Positions 1-7,340 are shown, numbered from the stretch's first letter. The stretch: 24,174 bases of DNA from B16-G9 sp964400655 (GCA_964400655.1 CAYNVN010000008.1:1-24174); one strand, 5' to 3'. Numbers and translations are program-made. Notes: a model not told the origin generated them from the sequence alone.

Positions 1-33
1 CTACGCTCAGAGTGACAATTCCACAAGCCACAC

Positions 34-67
34 CGTCATTCCGAAAGAGGCACGACTGAGGAATCTC
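34..67 (+). repeat. Dispersed GTCATTCCGA core repeat, copy 1
   Basis: The copy begins CGTCATTCCGAAAGAGG and ends GACTGAGGAATCTC. The same core is found inverted at 158-185 and in direct orientation at 19901-19926 and 20124-20150. Short elements of this general form (GTCATTnCGA ... GAGGAATCTC) are familiar intergenic repeats in Bacteroidota; that resemblance is from memory and was not searched. Confidence 0.7.
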
Positions 68-125
68 CTCAGCACCAGCCTGCCCCTAAAATAAAAGAGA
101 ACCCTGTCGATTATAGAATGGGATT

Positions 126-157
126 CCCGCCCGTACCGAACGGTACGTTCGGGCGGG
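126..157. repeat. 32-bp GC-rich palindrome with CCCGCCCG/CGGGCGGG arms
   Basis: The outer arms CCCGCCCG (126-133) and CGGGCGGG (150-157) are perfectly complementary. The interior holds a second small inverted repeat, TACCG/CGGTA. Read on the minus strand it begins CCCGCCCGAACGTACCG, and the same 17 bases occur at 20152-20168. In both places the palindrome directly follows the GACnGAG end of the core repeat. Confidence 0.75.
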
Positions 158-185
158 TCTCGGTCGTTCCTCCCTCGAAATGACA
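158..185 (-). repeat. Dispersed GTCATT core repeat, inverted copy 2
   Basis: On the minus strand this reads TGTCATTTCGAGGGAGG and then AACGACCGAGA, matching copy 1 at 34-67 in the opposite orientation. The two copies can form a long imperfect stem. The palindrome at 126-157 lies immediately after the GAG end, between it and an AATCCC that corresponds to the AATCTC end of copy 1. Confidence 0.65.
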
Positions 186-263
186 AAGAAAAAAAAGTGA
201 AAAATGAAAAGGCATAACCGAATAAGCCTGCCCAAACGCTAAACGCTGAACGCCAAACTCATG

Positions 264-310
264 GCACTCTAGGCACTCCAAACTTTAGTGCACTCTAGGC
301 ACTCCAAATT
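264..310. repeat. Two direct copies of GCACTCTAGGCACTCCAAA
   Basis: The copies start at 264 and 290, a 26-bp period, and are identical over 19 bases. A diverged single copy, GCGCACTCCAGGCACT, lies at 19971-19986. In both places it follows an AACGC(T/C)nAACGCTGAAC-like stretch, so the whole module is repeated. Confidence 0.75.
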
Positions 311-332
311 TCAGGTATTCAAAAAATTTACT

Positions 333-2381
333 TTACGGTTTTTGCAAGCCGCTTCTTTTTAACAAAGGTTTTATCGAAGGTTTATGACCTCTGAAAGCCC
401 GGTAAAGCTCCATAGGATGTTTTGTGCCTCCTTTTTCTAGGATGTTTTTCCTGAATGAATCTGCCACCTCTTTATTAAAAATACCTTTTTTCTTAAACAG
501 TTCAAAAGCATCGGCATCCAGTACTTCAGCCCATTTGTAGCCGTAATAGCCTGCTGAATATCCACCGTCGAATATGTGAGAGAAGGCTGTACTCATACAT
601 GAACCTTTTACAGGCGGAAAAAGTTCTGTGGGGCCCATGGCTTTTTTCTCAAATGCAACAACATCGCCATCAAACGGTTGATTTAAAGTGTGCCATGCCA
701 TGTCGTTCAGTCCGAACGAAAGTTGCCGGACAGTGGCATAACCACTTTGAAACCTTTTGCTTTCGGCCAGCTTTTCCACCAGTTCATCCGGAATTATTTC
801 GCCCGTTTGATAATGGATACCTACCTCTTTCAGCCACTCTTTTTCCGAAGCCCAGTTTTCCATCAATTGCGAAGGCAGTTCAACAAAATCGCGATAAACA
901 TTGGTTCCCGACTGGCTTTCGTAATGCACCCTGCTTAACATGCCGTGGAGTCCGTGGCCAAATTCGTGTAAAAAGGTTTCAACTTCTCTGAAAGTGAGCA
1001 ATGATGGTTTGGTGCCGGTGGGGCGTGTAAAGTTGGTTACCAGCGAAACCAGCGGACGAATATCTTTTCCGTTCTCAACATACTGCTCCCTGAAAGAGGT
1101 CATCCATGCCCCTCCCTGTTTTGTCGGTCGAGGAAAATAATCGACATACAGCACCGCAAGAAACCGGTTGTTTTCATCAAAAACTTCAAAGGCTCTGACC
1201 TCGTCGTGATATTTTGGAATGGATTTGTTTTCCTGAAAGCGGATACCGTAAAGCCGTGAAGCAAGGCCGAAAACACCCTTTTCAACATTTTGAAGCTGGA
1301 AATAGGGTTTTGTCATTTCATCGTTTAATCCGAGCTTTTGCGTTTTAAGTTTTTCGCTGTAGTAAATAAAATCCCACCGCTCAAGTTTACCGGTTAAACC
1401 TTTCTTTTTTGCAAATGCTTCCACCTCTTTTACATCATTTACCGCAAATGCGATTGAAGCTTCCAGTAATTCGTTTAAAAAACCGTTTACCGTGGTTACC
1501 GAAGTTGCCATGCTCTTTTCAAGAACATAATGTGCATGTGTTTGATGGCCAAGCAACCGTGCTTTTTCCCGGCGAAGGTTTACCATTTTTTTAATGATCT
1601 CCTTATTGTCGTATTGATTGTTTTGATTGCCCCGTTTTGAATAGGCCATAAACATCTGTTTTCGCAAATTGCGGTTGTCGGCATACTTCATAAACGGCAT
1701 ATACGACGGAAAATGAAGCGAAAACATCCAACCCTCTTTTTTTTCGCTTTTTGCCAGTACGGCGGCAGCTTCAATAACACCTTCGGGTAAGCCCGATAAG
1801 TCTTTTTTGTCAATAATATGGAGCTTATAACCGTTGGTTTCGGCCAGTACATGTTCGCCAAATTCAAGCGACAGTTTCGCCAGCTCTTCGGTAATTTTGC
1901 GGTACTGTTTTTTTTCTTCGCCGGTCAGCAAAGCTCCCCTGCGAACAAATTCTTTAAATGTGTCGTCAAGTAATTTTTGCCGGTCTTCTCTTAAGGTAAC
2001 GTTGTTTTTGTTGTCGTAAACGCTTTTTATGCGTTTAAACAGCTTTTGGTTCAGCCATATATCGTTGTTGAATTTTGTTAACAACGGCGAAACTTCACGC
2101 GCAATTTTCTGGATGTTTTCGTTGGTGTCGGCATGATTCAGATTAAAAAATATGTTGCTTACCGTGGTTAATTGTTTACCGGCAGCTTCAAGTGCTTCAA
2201 CACTGTTTTCAAACGAAGGCGGCTCATCGTTATTTACAATTTGTTCAATCTCTTTTTCGGCCCTGTTTATCGCCTCCTTAAAGGCAGGCAGATAATCATC
2301 TTCTTTAATTAAATGAAACGGCGGAGTTTGATACGGTGTATCAAAAGGCTCCAATAATATATTTTGGTTCATAATTTTCAT
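333..2381 (-). CDS. dcp: M3 family peptidyl-dipeptidase (Dcp type)
   Basis: Zinc metallopeptidase that removes C-terminal dipeptides from oligopeptides. The 682-residue length and overall sequence resemble the E. coli Dcp/OpdA family (about 680 aa). The zinc site is complete: HEFGH with His472, Glu473 and His476, and a third ligand Glu501 in FVELPSQ, 25 residues after the second His as is usual for M3. The C-terminal FDGGYSAGYYGYKW segment is also typical of the family. There is no signal peptide, so a cytoplasmic location is likely. ATG 2381 lies 11 bases from a TATCTTTG promoter box, giving a very short leader; the next in-frame ATG at 2372 is an alternative start. The gene is transcribed away from higBA and stands alone. 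The Dcp rather than OpdA assignment is by remembered similarity. Confidence 0.93.
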   Translation of the reverse strand: MKIMNQNILLEPFDTPYQTPPFHLIKEDDYLPAFKEAINRAEKEIEQIVNNDEPPSFENSVEALEAAGKQLTTVSNIFFNLNHADTNENIQKIAREVSPLLTKFNNDIWLNQKLFKRIKSVYDNKNNVTLREDRQKLLDDTFKEFVRRGALLTGEEKKQYRKITEELAKLSLEFGEHVLAETNGYKLHIIDKKDLSGLPEGVIEAAAVLAKSEKKEGWMFSLHFPSYMPFMKYADNRNLRKQMFMAYSKRGNQNNQYDNKEIIKKMVNLRREKARLLGHQTHAHYVLEKSMATSVTTVNGFLNELLEASIAFAVNDVKEVEAFAKKKGLTGKLERWDFIYYSEKLKTQKLGLNDEMTKPYFQLQNVEKGVFGLASRLYGIRFQENKSIPKYHDEVRAFEVFDENNRFLAVLYVDYFPRPTKQGGAWMTSFREQYVENGKDIRPLVSLVTNFTRPTGTKPSLLTFREVETFLHEFGHGLHGMLSRVHYESQSGTNVYRDFVELPSQLMENWASEKEWLKEVGIHYQTGEIIPDELVEKLAESKRFQSGYATVRQLSFGLNDMAWHTLNQPFDGDVVAFEKKAMGPTELFPPVKGSCMSTAFSHIFDGGYSAGYYGYKWAEVLDADAFELFKKKGIFNKEVADSFRKNILEKGGTKHPMELYRAFRGHKPSIKPLLKRSGLQKP

Positions 2382-2392
2382 TTTTGAGGCTG

Positions 2393-2400
2393 CAAAGATA
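2393..2400 (-). promoter_or_regulatory. TATCTTTG -7 box for dcp
   Basis: On the minus strand TATCTTTG matches the Bacteroidota -7 consensus TAnnTTTG and ends 11 bases before ATG 2381. No clear TTG/TTTG -33 element lies 19-21 bases further upstream. Confidence 0.55.
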
Positions 2401-2492
2401 ATCCTTCCCTGAATTTATAGCGGTAATGTTAAGCCGGCATCAAAGTGGCGGACAGGTTCTAAAATTCAGAGCATCGGAAAATCAATAAAAAA

Positions 2493-2523
2493 GTTCTCGT
2501 TTAAAGAACATTTTGTATATTTG
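2493..2523 (+). promoter_or_regulatory. higBA promoter with overlapping inverted repeat
   Basis: TATATTTG at 2516-2523 fits TAnnTTTG, 17 bases before the higB ATG. Just upstream, GTTCT (2493-2497) and AGAAC (2505-2509) form an inverted repeat with a 7-base spacer. Its position between the expected -33 and -7 elements makes it a candidate operator for HigA autorepression, the usual control of such operons. The operator role is inferred. Confidence 0.5.
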
Positions 2524-2540
2524 CATCATAACCGGCAAAT

Positions 2541-2837
2541 ATGAAACGTATAATTGCGAAAAAAACATTGCGGGATTTTTGGGAGAAACATGCTGATTGT
2601 GAACAATATTTAAAAACCTGGTATGAAACGGCAAAAAATTCAAATTGGCAAACACCCAACGATATTAAGCAAACGTATATTAATGCAAGTATATTAAAGG
2701 ATAACCGGGTGGTGTTTAATATTAGCGGAAATTCGTATCGGCTGGTGGTAAAATTTAATTATGAACGGCAATGGGCTTTTATACGGTTTATCGGAACACA
2801 TAACGAATATGATAAAATAGACGCAGAAACGATTTAA
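2541..2837 (+). CDS. higB: HigB family toxin (type II toxin-antitoxin, RelE-like mRNA interferase)
   Basis: A 98-residue protein matching the HigB_toxin family nearly end to end. Recognisable segments are LRDFWEKH near the N-terminus, LKTWY (about residues 24-28), RVVFNISGNSYRLVVKFNY in the middle, and the C-terminal FIGTHNEYDKID. Members of this family are ribosome-dependent mRNA endonucleases that slow growth when their antitoxin is lost. The family usually measures about 95-105 residues, so the gene looks intact. The toxin gene comes first and is followed after 10 bases by the antitoxin gene, the reversed order typical of higBA. No strong ribosome-binding site is visible. Confidence 0.93.
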   Translation: MKRIIAKKTLRDFWEKHADCEQYLKTWYETAKNSNWQTPNDIKQTYINASILKDNRVVFNISGNSYRLVVKFNYERQWAFIRFIGTHNEYDKIDAETI

Positions 2838-2847
2838 AAATATAATT

Positions 2848-3216
2848 ATGAACATTAGACCTATAAAAACAGAACAGGATTATTATAAAGCGCTTGAACG
2901 ACTTGAACAAATTTTTGACGCACCGGTAAATTCACAAGAGGGCGATGAGGCTGAAATATTATCTCTCCTGATTGATAATTATGAAAATAAGTTTCATCCG
3001 GTTGAAGCCCCCGATCCCATCGAAGCCATTAAAATCAGAATGGAAGAGATGAATATCAGACAAAAAGATTTAGTGGGTATAATCGGTGGAAAAAGCAGGG
3101 TTTCGGAAGTTCTGAATAAAAAAAAGAGGTTAACGGTTGAAATGATAAGAAAACTTGAAAAGTTGCTAAATATTTCGGCTTCAATTTTAGTAAATAACTA
3201 CCGGTTGAATTTATAG
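2848..3216 (+). CDS. higA: HigA family antitoxin (XRE-type helix-turn-helix)
   Basis: A 122-residue partner of HigB. The N-terminal part (about 1-60), with IRPIKTEQDYYKALERLE and LLIDNYENKFHPVE, is characteristic of COG5499 HigA antitoxins. A helix-turn-helix follows at about residues 66-112 (MNIRQKDLVGIIGGKSRVS then EVLNKKKRLTVEMIRKLEK). HigA proteins neutralise HigB and repress the shared promoter. Length and domain order are normal. It ends 33 bases before the convergent stop of the radical SAM gene. Confidence 0.92.
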   Translation: MNIRPIKTEQDYYKALERLEQIFDAPVNSQEGDEAEILSLLIDNYENKFHPVEAPDPIEAIKIRMEEMNIRQKDLVGIIGGKSRVSEVLNKKKRLTVEMIRKLEKLLNISASILVNNYRLNL

Positions 3217-3218
3217 CG

Positions 3219-3231
3219 ACAACAGGGTTGT
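3219..3231 (+). terminator. Weak hairpin after higA
   Basis: ACAAC-AGG-GTTGT forms a 5-bp stem with a 3-base loop, followed by the T-containing TTGCTTATT. It lies between the convergent higA and radical SAM genes. The stem is short and there is no clean T run, so a terminator role is only possible. Confidence 0.25.
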
Positions 3232-3249
3232 TTGCTTATTCCGTTGAGA

Positions 3250-4266
3250 TTATTCTCCGCTTCCCGACAGGTTTATGAGCATTTTACCTTTTTGCAGGTT
3301 TTTGTCGGCTTTAAATATTACTTCCTTAAATTTTTGTTGCAGCATTTTTTTGTTTTTGGCTTTGTAACCAATGGCTGCATTTAGCTCCTTGGCAGGAACC
3401 GTAATTGTAAGTTTGTCTGTAGCAGCTCCTTTAATCGTTATTAGCCGGTCGTAATACATTTCGGTTAGCACCAGCTCTTTAAATGATGGATGAAAGGGCC
3501 CTTCAACCAATTCGTCACCGCTGAGCAGGCCTTCGGACGGATGGAGCCCCGTACGGATAACCTTAACGCCGTTTGTTTCAAAAACAGGCAGCAGATGTTT
3601 GGTCCACCGTACCGCTTCCTCCAGCGACAACGGCTTATATTTACCGGTTTTAAACCAATGATGCAGTGCCGTATCTTTAATAACAACTGTTGGATAAATT
3701 CGGGTACACGAGGCTCCAAGTTTCCAAATACGGTGTGCCGTAAACAGGGCTTTATCCAGCGTATCACCCGGCAAACCAATCATCATTTGCAACCCCAGTT
3801 TAAACCCTTCGTTAATAATCATGGCCGATGCTTCTTCGGTTTGTTTTGCCGTGTGTCCTCTGTGCGACTTTAATAAAACGCCTTCGTCAAACGACTGTGC
3901 TCCAAGCTCAATGGAGGTAACTCCGTATTTTTTTAAAAGTTGTAAGATTTCAGGATTGATGTAATCGGGACGGGTGGAAAGGCGGATACCCGATATAACC
4001 CCCTCATCAAGATAACGTTTGGCAGGTTTTAAAAACTGCTCCTGTTCCCAAAGGGGCAATCCCGTAAAACTGCCTCCGAAAAAACCGATTTCAATATGTT
4101 TTTCTCCTTTAGGGAACGTTTTAAGATGGTCGTTAACAGTTTTTATGATTTCATCCCTGCCGGGAACCGCAATATGACCCGATATTTTCCGTTGGTTACA
4201 AAACGCACACTGGAACGGACAGGCCAGTTCCGGTATGAAAACAGGTATGGTGAAGTGTTTAATCAA
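3250..4266 (-). CDS. Elp3-like radical SAM protein
   Basis: Radical SAM enzyme with the CX3CX2C cluster motif CPFQCAFC (Cys16, Cys20, Cys23 from the chosen start). FFGGSFTG follows, then the LGAQSFD and GLQMMIGLPGDT segments of the SAM-binding barrel, and then a C-terminal part resembling Radical_SAM_C. The arrangement matches the radical SAM half of Elp3-type proteins without an acetyltransferase domain. The substrate is not known. The frame is open back to 4383, but the extra 39 residues are Cys/Phe-rich and unlike the family. I chose TTG 4266, giving 338 aa that begin (M)IKHFTIPVFIPE, because family members begin just before such a strand. A near-consensus CACTTTTG lies at 4286-4293 on this strand. 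Confidence 0.85.
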   Translation of the reverse strand: MIKHFTIPVFIPELACPFQCAFCNQRKISGHIAVPGRDEIIKTVNDHLKTFPKGEKHIEIGFFGGSFTGLPLWEQEQFLKPAKRYLDEGVISGIRLSTRPDYINPEILQLLKKYGVTSIELGAQSFDEGVLLKSHRGHTAKQTEEASAMIINEGFKLGLQMMIGLPGDTLDKALFTAHRIWKLGASCTRIYPTVVIKDTALHHWFKTGKYKPLSLEEAVRWTKHLLPVFETNGVKVIRTGLHPSEGLLSGDELVEGPFHPSFKELVLTEMYYDRLITIKGAATDKLTITVPAKELNAAIGYKAKNKKMLQQKFKEVIFKADKNLQKGKMLINLSGSGE

Positions 4267-4280
4267 TACAAAATGTTTAT

Positions 4281-4314
4281 TTTGGCAAAAGTGACATTTT
4301 TTTGAATATTTTTG
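4281..4314 (+). promoter_or_regulatory. Promoter for the lipoprotein gene at 4371
   Basis: TATTTTTG at 4307-4314 fits TAnnTTTG and is preceded by TTTG at 4281-4284, a 22-base spacing close to the 19-21 seen in Bacteroidota. It leaves a leader of about 50 bases before ATG 4371. The gap to the divergent radical SAM gene is only 104 bases. Confidence 0.55.
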
Positions 4315-4370
4315 CACTTTTCGTGAAAAAGGATATTTATTAATCAAATAACATTGTAAACAATTTGAAA

Positions 4371-5021
4371 ATGAGAAAAACAAGTAATGTTATCGGCAGA
4401 TTGTTGGTATTTTCTCTTGTACTGATTATTGCCATGGGAGGAGCTACCTCGTGTAAAAGTAAAAAGAAGTTAGCCCGCGAAAAAGCAGAAGCAGAGTACA
4501 AAGCCAAAGTGGATCAGGCTAAAAAAGATTTGACCGCCATTTTAAATGACGAAACCGATTGGACTTTGGAACAGAAAAAAGAGAGGGTAAAAACAATTAA
4601 ATCGTTCAACCTCGACGATCAGGAAGTAAAAGACCTGCTGGTTAAAGTGGACGAAAAATTAAAAGAAGAAGAACGGCTGCTTGAAGAGGAGCGTTTGAAA
4701 AAAGAGGAGATGGAACGTGCCAAGCGCGAACGACAAAAATATGCTTCGATAACCAATGCTTTTGCCGGAATTGCCCGGGCAGGAAACTACGATGAAGCCA
4801 ACAGGCAAATTGAAAATGCTCTTGACCTTTATGCAACACCCGATGTGCCGGTACTTATCATCATCAGCAAAGAAAACGGTTATAACGACTACGACCGTCC
4901 CACAACAATCTCCAAGTTCTTAAACTATTTAAAAGATACCAAAGAGCTGAGTTATGGCGTTGAGTCGGTAAAATACAACAGCGCAGGTAAAATCACGGAA
5001 CTTGAATTAATTAAAAAATAA
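4371..5021 (+). CDS. Coiled-coil lipoprotein of unknown function
   Basis: 216 residues. A basic start and hydrophobic stretch lead to the lipobox ATSC with Cys28, so the product should be a lipoprotein. Residues about 30-120 are highly charged and rich in Lys, Glu and Arg (EAEAEYKAKVDQAKKDL, LLEEERLKKEEMERAKRER) and should form a long helix or coiled coil. The C-terminal 90 residues look globular and contain ISKENGYNDYDRPTTISKF. I recognise no named family. The frame also opens with TTG six bases earlier, but ATG 4371 is preferred. A second exported protein starts 5 bases after the stop, so the two are probably co-transcribed and may act together in the envelope. It has its own promoter at 4281-4314. 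Confidence 0.8.
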   Translation: MRKTSNVIGRLLVFSLVLIIAMGGATSCKSKKKLAREKAEAEYKAKVDQAKKDLTAILNDETDWTLEQKKERVKTIKSFNLDDQEVKDLLVKVDEKLKEEERLLEEERLKKEEMERAKRERQKYASITNAFAGIARAGNYDEANRQIENALDLYATPDVPVLIIISKENGYNDYDRPTTISKFLNYLKDTKELSYGVESVKYNSAGKITELELIKK

Positions 5022-5026
5022 GAACA

Positions 5027-5605
5027 ATGAAGCGTATAACTTATTTAATGATATTGGTTTTTGGTTTGGGTATTTTTTCTCAGGCCGCAGCACAGGATAA
5101 TTTAAGCCCGCAACGTAAACAGGCCATCGACAGCCTTGCACTGGAAAAGGTAAAAGACCTCAGCAAGTACATCAGCATTATTGGCGATAAAGAAACTCCG
5201 TGGAGCGAAGCAAACCGGGTAATCGACCGGGCCGAAGAGCTGTTTATGCAGGGTAGCGAAATGGGTGTTTCATCATTGGTAAAACCCGAAATAAAATATT
5301 ATCCGGTTCGTAAATATTTTGAACGTTTGATGCGCCTCAACTACAACAAGGTTGAAATTGAGTGGTACAACATCGAGTATGTGAGCGACCTGCAACGTCA
5401 ACCCGACGGTACTTATGTGGGTGTTATCACCGTGTTCCAAAAATTTAAAGGATACGATAAAGAGGGCCGTCTTATTTATCAGGACACCACTAAAAAAGAT
5501 ATCACCGTTTATGTAAAACGTAAGGAGACCCAAATTGGCGGTCGCCTGATAGGTTTCTGGGATGTGTTGCTTGGCGACATACGCGTTAAAGAAACAACAT
5601 TGTAA
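5027..5605 (+). CDS. Secreted protein of unknown function
   Basis: 192 residues with a clear signal peptide (MKRITYLMILVFGLGIF, likely cleaved after AAAQ near residue 23). The mature part starts with a helical region (SPQRKQAIDSLALEKVKDL). A beta-rich half follows with VEIEWYNIEYVSD, YVGVITVFQKF and DITVYVKRKE, and the chain ends in GFWDVLLGDIRVKETTL. The alternating pattern would suit a small NTF2-like or similar periplasmic fold, but no family is recognised. It begins 5 bases after the lipoprotein gene and ends just before a strong terminator, so the two form a compact bicistronic unit. Confidence 0.8.
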   Translation: MKRITYLMILVFGLGIFSQAAAQDNLSPQRKQAIDSLALEKVKDLSKYISIIGDKETPWSEANRVIDRAEELFMQGSEMGVSSLVKPEIKYYPVRKYFERLMRLNYNKVEIEWYNIEYVSDLQRQPDGTYVGVITVFQKFKGYDKEGRLIYQDTTKKDITVYVKRKETQIGGRLIGFWDVLLGDIRVKETTL

Positions 5606-5623
5606 TAAATGGTAAAAATATTT

Positions 5624-5656
5624 AAAAGGCTGCATGTTTAAATGCAGCCTTTTTTG
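5624..5656 (+). terminator. Rho-independent terminator of the lipoprotein/secreted-protein unit
   Basis: A perfect 12-bp stem, AAAAGGCTGCAT (5624-5635) with ATGCAGCCTTTT (5642-5653), encloses the loop GTTTAA and runs into a T tract. It starts 18 bases after the stop at 5605. Confidence 0.9.
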
Positions 5657-5663
5657 TTTTGTT

Positions 5664-5671
5664 TATCTTTG
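5664..5671 (+). promoter_or_regulatory. TATCTTTG -7 box for the Schlafen-domain gene
   Basis: Perfect TAnnTTTG, 18 bases before ATG 5690. Its expected -33 region falls inside the preceding terminator hairpin. Confidence 0.6.
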
Positions 5672-5689
5672 GCAATCCAAAATTAAAAA

Positions 5690-7270
5690 ATGAAGAAAAA
5701 AGGGGTTTTATATCTTTCGGCATTGTTCATATTATCAGGGGTAATGAGCCTTGTAATTTATTACGTAAAAGCTAAACCCCAAACCCGTTTTGGAGAAGAG
5801 CTGATAGCCACCGCCTCGGAGCCTTTAAAAGCAGAACTTCAAAAATTTTTACTGGTAGTTGAAAAATCCATTGGTAAATTCAACGATGAAATACATTCGT
5901 CACGTATGTCGGATTTAAAACCCGACAAAATCGATACTCTGGCCAATAGCCTGTCGGGCGATAACCGCTATTTAAAAGGGGTTGTTCTTTTTGCCGATAG
6001 CTTACGGTATGTTTTTTTAGTTGACAGCGATACCCGCATTACAACCTTTACTTCAAAGGGCGACAGTTTGTTAAGCTGGCGCAGGCTTGATAAAAATTTA
6101 AAGCAGATAAGCGAATGGACCGACAGCTATAACTTCTTTCTCAATAAAGAAAACCGGTATATCCTTGAAAATGCACCATCGCAAGACCGTGCTGTAAAGT
6201 GGCTGAAAATCAGAAGCGAAATCCCCGGACGAAAAGACCTTATCCTGCAAATACATCAGCTGAAAACCGATGACAACAAAAACATTTACGTGGCTTTTGT
6301 TTTTCAAACAAGTGATTTTTCGGGACTATTCCTGAAAAAGCTTTCCATGAAAAACCCTATTGTTACCGTTTTAACCCGAAACGGTGATCTGTTTACACCC
6401 GTTGCCACCGATGATACCGTTGCAATAAAAAAGATAAAAACCGCAGAAGAAAAACTGAAAAGTATTTTTAAAACGTGGAGCACCTCCCTCAACAAAAAAC
6501 CCCAATCCTTTTCGTTTGAAATGGATAACAACATTTACTGGGCAAGGGTTGACACCGTTAACAATAATATGGGAATCGAAGCATTTAGCTTAACCGTTTC
6601 AAAAGAGAGCCTGAAAGATTTCTTTAATAAAATTTCAAATCTTTTTCTGTATGCTGGTGCAGGTTTAATTTTGTCGGGACTTATTTTGCTGTTAATAGTT
6701 TGGTTTATTAACAGATTAAACAAAGCCAAAGAGGGGGAGTTGCCCGAAAAGCATACATCTGATGAAATTGTTCAGCTAATCAACGGAGGTGAGTCGGAAC
6801 GGGTTGAGTTTAAATCGTCGTTGCGTTACGATTACAGGCAGGAAAAAGAGAATAAAGCACTTGAAGATGTTATCATTAAAAGCATTGCCGCTTTTAGTAA
6901 TGCCAAAGGAGGCACATTGTTCATTGGTGTTGACGACGACCGAAATATTTTGGGACTTGAAAAAGATTTCGGAACCCTGAAAAAAAATGATGTGGACTAT
7001 TTTGAACTTCATCTGCGAAAGCTGATTAAAAATCAGTTCGGTATCAATTTTTCAAATCACCGCCTGATTGTTCAGTTTCCCGAAATAGAAAATAAAACCA
7101 TTTGTGTAATTCAGATAACCACGGCCAAAAAGCCCGTTTACGTTAAAGTAAAAAACAAGCAGGGGCAAATGACCGAGAAGTTTTATGTAAGAAACGGAAA
7201 TTCATCGCAGGAGGTCACTTCGTTAAAAGAGATGGAAGAATACATCCGAAACAGGTTTGGAAAACGTTAA
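5690..7270 (+). CDS. Membrane sensor-like protein with C-terminal Schlafen AlbA_2 domain
   Basis: 526 residues. A transmembrane helix at about 7-26 and a second at about 318-341 enclose a roughly 290-residue extracytoplasmic domain of unassigned fold, laid out like a single-cassette sensor domain. After the second helix and a short linker comes a cytoplasmic AlbA_2 (Schlafen) domain, about 355-520: GGESERVEFKSS, IAAFSNAKGGTLFIGVDDD, then FYVRNGNSSQE. Glu368, Glu373 and Asp415 correspond in spacing to the three-carboxylate site described in nuclease-active Schlafens such as SLFN13 (Glu-x4-Glu, then Asp about 40 residues on). Bacterial AlbA_2 proteins are generally of unclear function; nucleic-acid binding or cleavage is plausible. 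The gene has its own promoter box and no operon partner. Topology and sensing role are inferred. Confidence 0.85.
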   Translation: MKKKGVLYLSALFILSGVMSLVIYYVKAKPQTRFGEELIATASEPLKAELQKFLLVVEKSIGKFNDEIHSSRMSDLKPDKIDTLANSLSGDNRYLKGVVLFADSLRYVFLVDSDTRITTFTSKGDSLLSWRRLDKNLKQISEWTDSYNFFLNKENRYILENAPSQDRAVKWLKIRSEIPGRKDLILQIHQLKTDDNKNIYVAFVFQTSDFSGLFLKKLSMKNPIVTVLTRNGDLFTPVATDDTVAIKKIKTAEEKLKSIFKTWSTSLNKKPQSFSFEMDNNIYWARVDTVNNNMGIEAFSLTVSKESLKDFFNKISNLFLYAGAGLILSGLILLLIVWFINRLNKAKEGELPEKHTSDEIVQLINGGESERVEFKSSLRYDYRQEKENKALEDVIIKSIAAFSNAKGGTLFIGVDDDRNILGLEKDFGTLKKNDVDYFELHLRKLIKNQFGINFSNHRLIVQFPEIENKTICVIQITTAKKPVYVKVKNKQGQMTEKFYVRNGNSSQEVTSLKEMEEYIRNRFGKR

Positions 7271-7340
7271 CCTGACAATAAATTGTAAATGGCAGTTTTA
7301 AATATTTTGTTACTATCTATAATCATTAAATAAAATCAAC

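Larger units (their letters stand above)
1..332. other. Repeat-rich intergenic stretch without a gene
   Basis: No convincing reading frame is visible here. The stretch is a mosaic of short repeats. Two copies of a GTCATTnCGA core lie in opposite orientation (34-67 and 158-185), a GC-rich palindrome sits at 126-157, and an A-rich spacer occupies about 186-215. A module at 228-310 contains AAACGCTGAACGCC and two copies of GCACTCTAGGCACTCCAAA. Related modules recur at 19883-20172. It lies downstream of the minus-strand dcp gene, and no clear terminator for that gene is visible. Confidence 0.8.
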
